A stretch of 64,000 bases of DNA from contig CM027380.1 in the NCBI GenBank assembly GCA_015680905.1, forward strand, positions 50,132,001 through 50,196,000, read 5' to 3'. The stretch comes from Coptis chinensis (lineage: Eukaryota; Streptophyta; Magnoliopsida; Ranunculales; Ranunculaceae). The notes under the pieces were generated by a model. It worked only from the letters and a program-made list of their open reading frames with translations, was not told where the DNA came from and made no database searches. A program made the position numbers and the translations under genes. Shown piece by piece: positions 1 through 10,309 of this stretch (its first letter is position 1; each line of letters starts with the position of its first letter).

Positions 1-1538
1 TGTGATTATGTATTATCTGCTTCTAAATAGAGCTATGCATTCACTGGTAAAAGTTTTACGTATAATATCTAAAAAATAGAATAGCAAGTCATGCATGAAC
101 GTGAACCCACTACACCAAATTCTGATAGCAGAGACGTGATTGGTGCTTATTTTATACTCAAAAAGTTATCTATGATTAATCTATCAGATATTTTAGAGAC
201 GCATATGGTGAACGATGACGAGATACTGCTTGCTAATAGTTAAAGAGCCAAAGCACATGCCAGGGGAAAATTAGTGTTGAGCTAGCAGCCCTTGAATGTG
301 CCGAACTTGGATATACATTTGCATTGCTGAAGAGATTTTAGGACCTTTCGCATGGGATACTCCCTTTTCAGTTTGTTGAATCTTGATGCATACGATGATC
401 ATTATTTGATATTCATGTGATCACTATACTCTCACACCCCATTTTTTGTAGAATCCGAATTGACAATAAATAGATATTTATTTTATTTCCACGACATCCA
501 AATCCTACAAATCCCGATGCGTGAATCGATACCATACCTTTATGATAAATATGCATTTAATTACAGCTTAAAAAAAAATTTGAATAGAATACTTGCATAA
601 ATCCAAAATGAATAACCTCCAAATTACAATCATCCTGATATGTCAAGAAACATCAAACCGAAATAAAGATAAACGAGAACATCTCAACTTATTAACTCAA
701 AATCCAACATATAATAAAAAAGGTAAAATCTCTAAAGAAAAATAGCTCCTAAGCAAGGTAGATACTCCAGTTGTAGCTCCACGGTTTTCCCAACTCAAAC
801 AGCTACTACTGCTGTGGTTCTTGCGAAGGGTCTAGGTTCCATAAGGAACATACCCCTGAATGCAAAGCAAACTGGGGTTAGCATTAAAAATGCTGGTGTG
901 AGTGCCCTAAATGCAATACATACTCATGGTGGTTCATAACAATACACATTATCACCATGAGGTTATGTATACCACGTTTACATTATTCATCATTTGACTA
1001 CGTTAGAGACATCGATCCCTTGTTACCAACTGACAAGAGAAACTTAGTTTCTCTTAACGTGCAATCATTATAGCACATACCAATATAATACATAAAATTT
1101 AATATAACATTGTAACCAACTATCTAAACACTAACTTAAAGAAGTATACAATACATTAGCGCCTAATAGTTTGGAGTAGGCTTCATCACTACAATAAAGA
1201 TTAGGTAGCCCACCCTCCTGCAAAACAGAGTTAATTCAATGATAACAATAAAACATAAAAATAATGTCTCGATTATTATATAAATTGTTAATACACTTTT
1301 TAATTAAGACCCCCATCCCCCATGATTTATTAAATTATCTTCAACATCTTTTATATTTCCTAAAGGACCATTTCCCATTTCCGCACTTTGAACTCGTGTT
1401 GGAATATGCCCTGCCCAAGCATGACTCTCATTCACACCCAAGTCCATTTCTTACTCACATTTCTGTTGGGGCTACAACTAGAAATGCAATAACATAATGG
1501 ACGCTTGGACACGTGTGAACAACCGCGTGAAATACCAA
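1..1538. other. gene-free AT-rich DNA
   Basis: I see no convincing gene here. The short open frames at 1264-1497 and 1432-1665 overlap on opposite strands, have no recognisable domain and sit beside the 1.5-2.0 kb repeat, so I treat them as chance frames. The stretch from about 430 begins with a TCACACCCC-like string and may belong to an old LTR that also covers the repeat at 1539-1950, but no second end was found. Confidence 0.4.
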
Positions 1539-1950
1539 TATCATGTAAATCCACATAACCAAGGTTTACATCACATCTCTTAGTGAGGCAAAGGACATTT
1601 AGTTCTTCCCCTAAAAGATGGAATCTTATTATAAATTTTAATCCTGCATTTACGTCACATCTCACAAGGATGGAATGCGTTATAAAATATCATATGATGA
1701 ATCCACATATCCAAGGTTTACGTCACATCTCTTAGTGAGGTAAAAGACATTTAGTTCCTCCCTTAAAAGATGAAATCTTGTTATAAATTTTAATCCCGCA
1801 TTTACGTCACATCTCACAAGGATGGAATGCGTCATAAAACATATCCAAACCCGCATTTATGTCACATCTCACAAGAGGATGGGATGCGTCTAAACATCAA
1901 ATGTATTCTACCCGCATTCACGTCACATCTTCTAGAGATGGAATGCGTAA
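1539..1950. repeat. tandem repeat, about 152-bp unit with a shorter sub-repeat
   Basis: Two adjacent copies of a unit of about 152 bp (near 1539-1690 and 1691-1842) share an AACCAAGGTTTACRTCACAT-type core and a second core, TTTACGTCACATCTCACAAG. Each copy ends in GGATGGAATGCG. The second core recurs alone near 1855 and 1915 in diverged form, giving four copies in all. Such repeats are common inside long plant LTRs, but no element ends were found, so the parent element is not named. Confidence 0.7.
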
Positions 1951-2794
1951 TCATCATGAGTGTCCGTCTTATTCTAATAGTGTCATAGTTTTTCTAATAA
2001 TTTCACATCCACATAGTATATATGTTATATAAAACAAAATAAATTTTCACGATCAACAATACTTTGCATGCAATAGTTCTTATAACACTCCCAAGAGCGG
2101 CAGTTTGCACAAACTCAATCAATTTCCATGTTAATATTCAAATAAACCAAGATTACACTTGTGATGTAAATATACTATTTATCATGCACAAATATCATAA
2201 ACAACAATCTATTCAATAAACTTAACCATTTTCCATTCAAAACTTTATCAAAAATCAATAGTCTCTTATTTCAATGCCTCGATTGACATCCCACCGTCGG
2301 ATAGGCCTGAAATATTAATGGGTATGACTACTGTGTCAATGATACATATCAAATTTGAGGAAAATCCAGTACTGGGTCATCCTTCATCTATGCCTAAACG
2401 TATGATTGCGCAGTGCAGTTTTCTGTGCATAGTATATACTACGACTAGTCACACTTATGCGTGTCTCGACAGAAACTCCACCGTTGGATCTGTCCATAAT
2501 TTACATATGTCAGAGTTCAATGTATTATATAACTAAAGATTAAATTTGAAAGACATTTGAGAAAGGAAAGATCTCCATCTGAACAGAAATAAAAGACTGC
2601 GCAGACAAATTTTATGGAATAATGTTTACTGTTAACTGTTCATCTTCTTCACAAAACTCTATACAGTTCATTAATGGTTTTATACTCCCAATATACAATC
2701 CATATGATCACACATAACATACAACATATTCTATTTCTATGGAATATATATATATATATATATCACCATATTAAATCTACAAGATGTAAACAAT

Positions 2795-3387
2795 CTAAGA
2801 GTGATCAATAAAGGGAGGTTCACATTTGATAGCTCTATACTGGCATGCGCAAACGTTCCCAGAGCATCTCCCGCTTCCACTCAAAATATAACAAAGTAAC
2901 GGGCATTTCTCTTGACATGGCTCTACATTTTTATACGTCGTGTAACATATTATCTTCTGCGCTTCACCTGTTCAACAAAATATTCAATCTGAGCCTCTTA
3001 ATTAACAGTCTTGAACAATAATTAAGAACATTATATGTAAAATAACTCATTAAATTCATGTAAGTCAGACACTAATCCATTGCCTTTTCTTCGTCAAAAA
3101 CCAACTTTGAAGAACGATGGTGTTGGAAAGTTAATGACTCACAATAAGTTGTCATTTAAGCTTGCGATCGCAAATGTCCCATTTTCAATCGATTGAAAAT
3201 CACAACAAAATGAACTCACAAAATTCGGTCAAATTTTTTATAGCGTGGAAGCGTTGAAATCAAAAGTTTTGATGATGTTTCCGAACATATTTGAGAAACT
3301 CTAATTCAACCGAGTAGTAATTAGCTTACCAGAGCAGACAAGACAGAAAACCAAGAAGATTGCGAAAATCAAGTATGAAGTCTTCAT
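2795..3387 (-). CDS. defensin-like (DEFL) secreted cysteine-rich peptide, two exons
   Basis: Exon 1 is 3387-3330 and exon 2 is 2967-2795, with a 362-bp intron. The donor reads G|GTAAGC and the acceptor CAG|GT, and splicing gives 76 residues ending in TAG. Residues 1-20 (MKTSYLIFAIFLVFCLVCSG) form a hydrophobic signal peptide. The mature part has eight cysteines (residues 27, 37, 41, 45, 54, 59, 61 and 68) spaced C-x9-C-x3-C-x3-C-x8-C-x4-C-x-C-x6-C, with a gamma-core G-x-C at 52-54 and the C-x-C pair. This signal-exon/cysteine-exon layout with a phase-1 intron is typical of plant DEFL/LCR genes. Secretion to the apoplast and four disulfides are expected; antimicrobial or signalling roles cannot be separated. 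The C2-C3 gap of 3 is shorter than the 5 usual in classical defensins. No break is seen, so it may be functional. It is too short per exon for a simple ORF search. Confidence 0.85.
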
Positions 3388-3423
3388 TTTCACTTGCATG
3401 TACAGTATGAAATCAAGTATCAA

Positions 3424-3432
3424 GTATATAAA
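3424..3432 (-). promoter_or_regulatory. TATA box of the defensin-like gene
   Basis: On the minus strand TTTATATAC lies about 40 bp upstream of the ATG at 3387. It fits a plant TATA box and implies a very short 5' leader. No other core-promoter element was identified. Confidence 0.5.
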
Positions 3433-3649
3433 GTTTTCCAAAAATCACTGTAGGTGCTTATAGGGGGCCAACTTATTTTAGAAACTGTTGATAATCAAGC
3501 AATGAATTAAAAAGAACTTATTGCCTGATTATTAGTTATACTTTCTTAGAAGATCACCTCTAGCCTTTACCAAACTAATCAAAAGATCTCTTATATGCGT
3601 GGTCCAAATGATTATTAAATGGAATCCACTTTCATTACTTTCCCTTTGA

Positions 3650-3975
3650 GCCATAGTATAAAATATCACAATAAATATTGAGATTTCAACAAAAGATATA
3701 TAAATATTGTGATAAATTTAGAGATATATACAATTATAAATATCGATAATATTTATGATATTTTAGAATATATTGTGATATTTAGAGATATTTTGTTTAG
3801 AAAACAATTTTATTTAATATTTACCATTATATTTCAAATAAATATAAATGATATATCAAGATATATCAAGAAATATCTATAATATTTGTTGATATTTTAT
3901 ATATATCCACGATATTTTTATATCACACAATGTAAAATATTTTTATATCACACAATGTAAAATATCCCTAAAGAG
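3650..3975. repeat. very AT-rich block with a 25-bp tandem duplication
   Basis: The block is dominated by ATATTT/AAATAT strings. Near 3913-3962 a 25-bp unit containing TATATCACACAATGTAAA occurs twice in tandem. No coding potential is seen. The position upstream of the defensin-like gene is noted, but no regulatory role can be argued. Confidence 0.6.
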
Positions 3976-4504
3976 GGGGATACATCCACAATACATATCA
4001 AGAAATTGACTCATTGTTTGGAATGATCTACCCTAATACCATGTCAATAAACCCATGGGTAGAACTCACTTACAAAACCAACTTACCAAATGAGCGTGCC
4101 CAAGAACTTATCTACTAGCTTATGCAGTATCCAAGCAATGTGGGACTATTATTTCTAACACTCTAACAGGGTCATGTTTGTGCTGTCGGATCATGGGTTG
4201 AAGTTGAAGGAGCAAACCCAAACCCAACCCATTTATTTGACAGGTGGACGGGTCAACCCTTAAAAGCTTAAATGACCCAAAAATCTTTTTTCCCAACCCG
4301 AACCTGCTAATTTCGTGTACAAAATTGGCACCGCTGTATGTAAATTGGCACCGCTGTATGTAGTTCGAGTCAGGTAAGATGATTTGACCTTGAAGAGGTT
4401 TGTGCCTAGTGGAGATGACTCAAAAGTGTCCAACTTTGTTTGGTTTGACTACACTCCAGGAAAAGATGTGAAACAGTTACACTAAGCCTGGTTAGTGGGT
4501 AACT

Positions 4505-4795
4505 AAGAGTGGAATTCGAGCTAAACGAGCCGAGCTTTACTATGCTCAAGCTTGGCTCGTTTATTACACAAGTGTTAAATTGATTTAAAACTCGGCTCAT
4601 ATAGTTAACGAGTGAGTTTGAGCCAAGCCCGAGTAGTTTGGTTATTTTACACTACAAAGATGCTATTTGAGCTAAACGAGCCGAGCTTCATCAAACTCAT
4701 TTGTTAGATGAGTTTTAATTCGAGCTCGAGTTTGGCTCATATAGTTAAACGAACGAGCTCGAACCGAGCCCGAACCGCTCGGCTCAAATTTCACC
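4505..4795. repeat. diverged GAGCCGAGC-type dispersed repeat, two partial copies
   Basis: Two related segments (about 4510-4640 and 4670-4795) share AAACGAGCCGAGCTT and GGCTCATATAGTTAA strings with internal inverted symmetry between GAGCTCG and CGAGCTC. It resembles a low-complexity dispersed repeat often seen in plant introns and intergenic DNA. Just upstream, at about 4322-4362, ATTGGCACCGCTGTATGTA is duplicated in tandem. Terminal repeats and target-site duplications were not found. Confidence 0.5.
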
Positions 4796-5085
4796 ATTAG
4801 TGGTAACCTAACAGAGGTTCTCAAATGCCTGTTTAACAAATAACTTGCCAATTAAAATGATTGTTCTCAATTGGCCATTTTTGTGTTTCTACTTTCTAGC
4901 GTGTAATACGCACTTGTCACAATAACTTGTTTTGAAGGGGTGAAAGTGCACTTCAACTACGTAAATTGCAAGAACCTTGAAGTTGAAAGAACATGACAAT
5001 CTTTCTCTCCTAATTGACAACGGATGAACGGAAACATTACATAAGCGATCAAAAATTTAGTTGGGCTAATCAACCACACACATAT

Positions 5086-5400
5086 TCACATTAGAATGGC
5101 ATAGCGCATGCCATCGTTCACCATAAGATGGTTTATCTCCGAGAACCTACCATATTCGCCGTGCACCCACATCCCATCGGCACCAGTAACTTGAGGTTGA
5201 GCAACGCAAGAAAATAGCAAGAGTGGTCCTTGCACAACGGTTTCAAGAACTGATAAAAAATTCCATTCATGATGCAATTCAGCCCCGTCGTTCCCTTCGC
5301 CAAACATGTTTTCATCGGCGACTCGTGAACTCTTCCTTATATTTCCAAATTTTCGCTTCACCGCAGCCAATAGGGGCCACATCTCCTTCAATTCTAGCAC
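5086..5400 (-). CDS. unrecognised 104-residue ORF, possibly a gene fragment
   Basis: The frame is open from an ATG at 5400 to a stop at 5086 and continues open for a few codons upstream. The composition looks protein-like: it starts MLELKEMWPLLAAVKRKFG, has an acidic Gly/Glu stretch at 27-40 and ends with a Gly/Tyr-rich segment containing MWVHGEYGRF (about residues 77-86). There is no signal peptide or membrane helix. I do not recognise the family. No TATA or splice-linked exon was established, and both other minus frames also have partly open stretches, so it could be a last exon, a pseudogene piece or chance. Confidence 0.35.
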   Translation of the reverse strand: MLELKEMWPLLAAVKRKFGNIRKSSRVADENMFGEGNDGAELHHEWNFLSVLETVVQGPLLLFSCVAQPQVTGADGMWVHGEYGRFSEINHLMVNDGMRYAILM

Positions 5401-5424
5401 AAACTCTGCCGGAATCTGAGTAGG

Positions 5425-7078
5425 TAGTATCTAAGAAATCTGTGGAAATATTGTTCAGGATTGCTTAAGACTAATTGTCCAGATGTGCGGCTTAAATAAT
5501 AGCATATTGGTGTTAGTGGTGTGAATCAAACATAAGCTTTTCTATACTTGTGGGGTCTTAAGCAGTACCCCATGGAGCCTAATTCATCAAAAGAATGTGG
5601 CATCTTACTGGAAGGTCGTTATTCCCAATTAGTTTCGATAAACCATTCTTTTTCCCCCACAAGCTTAGTCACAAAGTCACAATCCTTCTTTACCCGAAAA
5701 TTAGTGTCGAGGCCCGCAACTGGGATGGTATTGGAGCCAACCGAGTACATTTTATTTCTTTTTTAAATAAAGCCTTAAAATTATGTTCATGGTCTAATGG
5801 TCGGATAGGATGAACAATTGAACCCAGCTTTTGCTGAACACTTTCGTAGCTATTCAATCATAGCCTAACTAGTGAACTAGTCGAGCTTCAATGTGTCCAA
5901 GCTTGGCTAATTGGTTAACACTCGTTCTTGCCACTACTCATAATACTGTATAACACGAGCCAAGTGCCCCAAAAACAAAGGGAGCCTTGACCGCGTCTGA
6001 GTAACTCAAATCATTTACTGCTGCGCTTTACCGTGCCTTACGAATTACATTGATCGATATATATCTGTTGTTGACTAACACTGCTCAGTTGGGGTATATT
6101 TTTATCTTAACATAAACTGCAATTGGATAAAATATGAAAATCAATATGAAACAAGTTATTTTATTTGTACAGTTGATCCCAATGCAAGGACTCAGTCATG
6201 ACCGATTGACCGAATCAACGACTCAAGGTGAGGACTCAGCTAGCTAGTCATGATCAAAATTCACATTTTATATGACCTATGAAGGTTTAGCAAAATGTTC
6301 ATAAATGTTAAAAGTTACTCATACATGTACGGACCATATTGCTGAATGAAACAACTTGATTTGCCCTCAACTACCAAAAGGCATATTTCTTTTTGGCTTC
6401 TTTTCCAACTAAAAATAGGCATAAGATATCATTGAAACTCATTAGCCTAACACCTGGAGTTACAGTAATACTATTGTTTAAATTGACTTACAAAGCAATC
6501 TGATAAAGATCACTCCTGCTGGTAACTGGCACATTAGTTTACGAAGGACCTGTTTGAAACCTGCAGTTTTTCTTATGGTAAACAAATCAATCGTGGAGAA
6601 CATGTATAACTCAAGAAGTCCCTTTATGCAGTGTGACCATAGCAATGTAAACGTCCCATTTGTTACTAATCTATATTATCCATGAATCATGATATAACTT
6701 GTTTATAGGATGAGCTTAATAGATCAGTGTTAGTGCATTACCAAAGATATGACTAATGAAATGACTCTTAGTTTATCTGTAAAGTCTGCTATTAAGATAA
6801 TATATTGTTAGATACGGATCAAGCAAATTGCCTTACAAGACTGGTTTGAGGAAGACACCTTGAGGCTAAAGTAAGTCCAATCAAAGTCAATGATCTTTAT
6901 AAGGAAAGTTTTCAAAATTTGAAGGAAAATCAAGCACCAAAAGAGTTGGGTAATTTGCGAAGTTATTTGACTACAAGTCTATGAGACACTTTTTCTGTAC
7001 GTCATGTAATGAAAGTTAAAACCAAGTTCCACATCTACCACCACATATGACTTGATCTGTTAATTGATCTATCCATTG
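5425..7078. other. intergenic stretch without recognised features
   Basis: Neither strand shows an ORF with recognisable domains or splice-linked exons. The frames at 5548-5813 overlap each other in two registers and look like chance. No repeat ends were found. Confidence 0.4.
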
Positions 7079-7720
7079 TTAGCAATTCGTGATATGGCAA
7101 AAATTTGGTGCGGGAATAATTCGAGAATTATTTGGTGATTCAAAAAAATAGTACGGTCAAAAATTCGTAATACGGTAATTATGCGGTGTTTAATTAATAC
7201 GCGTTTTAAACGTTTGGTTATTTATGATATTATGTTAGTAAATATTAATAATAGTTGTTATTCTTTACAACATAACAAATATATCTAAACAATTTAGCTA
7301 CAAAAACATTGAAACCAATTGAATGGTTCACATAAGTACCTTCATTTATTTGTTCTTGGATTGAAATTACCGTTCAAATTTCAAAATACACACCATGACA
7401 TGACAATTTAAATATTGTCCAAAATATATAAAAGCAAAGCTTTTGGATTAATTTATCACTAAAAATGTAAGAATTGGGGACTTAAAGTAAGAGTGAGGAC
7501 ATAAAGTACATAAAAAATAACAAAAGCGCAACCGAATTTTCATTCATTTTTTTTTTAGAGCCGAATTTTTTAGCTGAATTTTTGAAAAATTTGCCAAAAT
7601 CTGTATTATACGTTTAAAGGCAAAAAATCGCAAATTATTCCGATTTTTTCAAACATTTGGAAGTATTATATGTTTTGCCCTTCAAAAATTCGATTCGCAA
7701 ATTATTCGACAAATTGCTAA
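7079..7720. mobile_element. possible MITE-like element with short inverted ends
   Basis: The segment begins TTAGCAATTCG and ends with CAAATTGCTAA, so the outer 9 bp are inverted repeats. Both subterminal parts are rich in AATTCG/CGAATT and AAATTATTCG strings in opposite orientation. It has no coding capacity. No clear target-site duplication was found, so a MITE is only a suggestion. Confidence 0.3.
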
Positions 7721-8060
7721 TAAGGGATCTGATGCGTTGTATTTTTTCGATAATTACCCATCTAAATCTGTTCTGATGCATTGTTGACTCGTCTTTCACA
7801 TGTCGTCCCATGATTGGTTGCTAAATATTAAATGAATATATGTACTTACATGTACTAAATACCATTCTAGTAACCAATTACAAAATAAAGTTTTAAAATT
7901 TATATATATAATAACAGTCCCTTTTCAAGCTCTCTAAGGCTATCCACGTCACCAGGGGGATTACGCAAAAATAGGATACCCAAAATTGGAAATTTAACTT
8001 AAGAGTTCCACGAAACCATCGTTCTTCACGTAGAAAATATAGGTTTGAACTTTGAACTAA

Positions 8061-8083
8061 TCTCTCTCTCTCTCTCTCTCTCC
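8061..8083. repeat. (TC)n microsatellite
   Basis: About eleven TC units form a pure dinucleotide run upstream of the CAD pseudogene. Such runs are common in plant 5' regions, but no transcript start can be set here. Confidence 0.8.
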
Positions 8084-8391
8084 TCTCCACGGTGGTGCTT
8101 TTCTCTAATTACCTAACTAAGATGATCGCAAGTGCTTCCTTTTTTTCCCTCAACAGTCAACACAACAATCCAACCATCAAAGTATAAAGGTACGATTTTT
8201 TTTTTTCAAATTTTCTATATTTTTATCTCGATTGGGCATTTTTTTACCTCTTAATCCAATATTTCAATCATATAATATGCTTGATTATAGGTTAAACCGC
8301 ACTACTTGGACGTCTTTTCTATAGTCAATTGTTTATTTGTGAAATTTTTTTAAGTAGCCATCGTGCACAATTGCACCTGCTTTTTTTTCAG

Positions 8392-9133
8392 GGCTAATGG
8401 GGACAATGATGTTACCCTGAAGATACTGTACTATGGAATTTGTCTTTCGGACCTTCACTCTATTAAGAATGAATGGGGCAATGTTGCATATCCTATTATC
8501 CCTAGGTAATCTGACATTTTCTAAGATTTCAATATACAATCACAAGTGATTGTGATATAAGCGGAAAAGCACTCACAAGTCACAATCACCACCAACACAT
8601 TATAATAAAATTTTATTTGGTGTAGGCATGAGATTGTTGGTTTAGTGACTGAAGTTGGAAGCAACGTAACAAAATGTAAAATAGGTGATAAAGCCGGTGT
8701 AGGGTGCATGGTTGGATCTTTCCGCTCTTGTGATAGCTACGCCGAGGACTTGGAGAATTACTGCACCAAGATAATAATTAATTACCTACAATTCTCCTGA
8801 CCGCGATGGAACTAGAACTTATAATGGTGGATATTCTGATATGGTAGTAGTTGATGAACACTTTGTGATTAACTTTCTAGACAACATTCCCTTGGATGGA
8901 GCAGCTCCATTGTTGTTGTGTGCTGGGATTACTGTTTATAGTTCAATGAAGTACTTTGGACTCAGCAAGCTTGGCATGCATTTGGGTGTGGTGGGGATTG
9001 GTGGGTTGGGTCATGTTGTTGTTAAATTTGCCAAGGCTTTTGGACTGAAGGTTACAGTGATCAACACTTCACTTTGCAAGAAACAAAAAGCAATTGAACA
9101 TCTTGGTGCTGATGACTTTTTGGTCAGTTGCAG
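8392..9133 (+). pseudogene. CAD-family alcohol dehydrogenase pseudogene, 5' part
   Basis: Two exons of a medium-chain zinc alcohol dehydrogenase of the cinnamyl-alcohol-dehydrogenase family are readable. Exon 8392-8505 (acceptor TTTCAG) contains GDNDVTLKI and GICLSDLH. Exon 8626-9133 (acceptor GTAG, donor CAG|GTAAAC) begins with the zinc-ligand pair His-Glu in RHEIVG and includes the NADP-binding [14 protein letters not shown]. The family reduces hydroxycinnamyl or related aldehydes in the cytosol. It is broken: a net +1 frameshift lies near 8787, two of the four structural-zinc cysteines are replaced (GSFRSCDSY), the usual GICH His is Leu, and one Leu codon is added before CAGITVY. The first exon with the start codon was not found. 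The remaining exons lie beyond a retrotransposon. Confidence 0.85.
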
Positions 9134-9321
9134 GTAAACAAATACTTATGATTCCATGTTCTAACTAGAGGTGCACCAAAAAAATGGCTACCAAAATTAA
9201 AAGTCTTAGTTGATCTCACTGCCACAAGCTAAAAATTGACAACAAGAGACCTAATTTGCTATGTCATTAAAAATGATAAATTATTTATTTTTGTTGTTCA
9301 TTACTTCATTATATTGCTGAT

Positions 9322-9326
9322 CTTAC
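9322..9326. repeat. target-site duplication CTTAC, left copy
   Basis: CTTAC directly precedes the TG of the 5' LTR and is repeated at 16108-16112 after the 3' LTR. This defines the insertion boundaries in the CAD intron. Confidence 0.85.
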
Positions 9327-10289
9327 TGATCAGTCTCCAAATGTGCTTTTAATTACCTTTACAATGCTTCAAATATGTTCTTTTTATGCTTGATGAACAG
9401 ACAACTCATAACTTTTGATATCTTTTGCAGAATACATGCCATTTAGGACTTATGCTCCTAATACATGCATTTTAGCGCAAAAAGGAGTGCTATTGACGCT
9501 GCTTGGGAAGATTCCAGCTTAGGAGAAAAAGTGCCAAAAAGTCAAAGTCAAAGTCAAAGTCAACGATCAACAGTTAGGGACTCAAAACCAAAAGATGGAA
9601 AATCATGTCCTTAACCCCAAAAAGACCAAAGATTATGTCCTCAACTCAAAAGTGGGCATCTTTAGCAAGCTTGTTCAAGGAGATACCTAAAGTATAAAGC
9701 AACCCTAATGAGGTGCCTTATTTCTAAAGGATGAGGGTAAAGTTGTAAAGTGTAAAATGTGTAGTATATAAGCCAAAGTGAGAGGAGAGAGAACTTACCC
9801 TAGAATTAATCTTTGGTCATTAGAAGTAGTTTAATACGTTTTAATTAATAGTTTAATTGTTATTTACCTTATTTTTCATTTTCATGTTTTTCAAGCTTTA
9901 GTTAATGAATCAAGTTCTTATTTGTCTTCATTACAAAGTTTTCAATCTTGTTTCCTACTACTCTTATCTCATTACATCTTTCTAATCTTGCATTCACAAC
10001 CCCAAACACAAGTTCACTTTTTTGACAAGTTCAAATGACTATTACTTGGTGACTAATCAATCTTAACAAATCTCTTTCCATACATGTTTTCATCTTAATA
10101 ATCTTAAAAGTCTAGTTTTCAAGCTTCCCATTAACCAACTAAGTTTTTACTTTGATAACACAAAAAACAACCCATAGTTTGAATAGAAAAGCTTAGAGAT
10201 TGAGAGTTTCTATCATCAAAACCATCATTCTTTGCATAGATTCAAGATGAACAACAACACCCCTTACTCATCCACTTCTACAAACATTA
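9327..10289 (+). repeat. 5' LTR
   Basis: It begins TGATCAGTCTCCAAATG and ends ...AACATTA, where the usual CA is now TA. It matches 15156-16107 along its whole length, including the shared stretch GGAGAAAAAGTGCCAAAAA and a run of GTCAAA repeats. Confidence 0.9.
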
Positions 10290-10291
10290 AA

Positions 10292-10309
10292 TGGGGCCGC
10301 TGCCGGGGA
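10292..10309 (+). promoter_or_regulatory. primer binding site (tRNA-Asp-like)
   Basis: TGGGGCCGCTGCCGGGGA lies 2 bp after the 5' LTR. It differs by two bases from the TGGCGCCGTTGCCGGGGA site complementary to the 3' end of plant tRNA-Asp, used by Athila elements. Confidence 0.75.

Noticed and set aside
3424..3975. AT-rich duplication upstream of the defensin-like gene as an enhancer
   Set aside because: Only low-complexity sequence with a 25-bp slippage duplication; no known motif supports a regulatory role.
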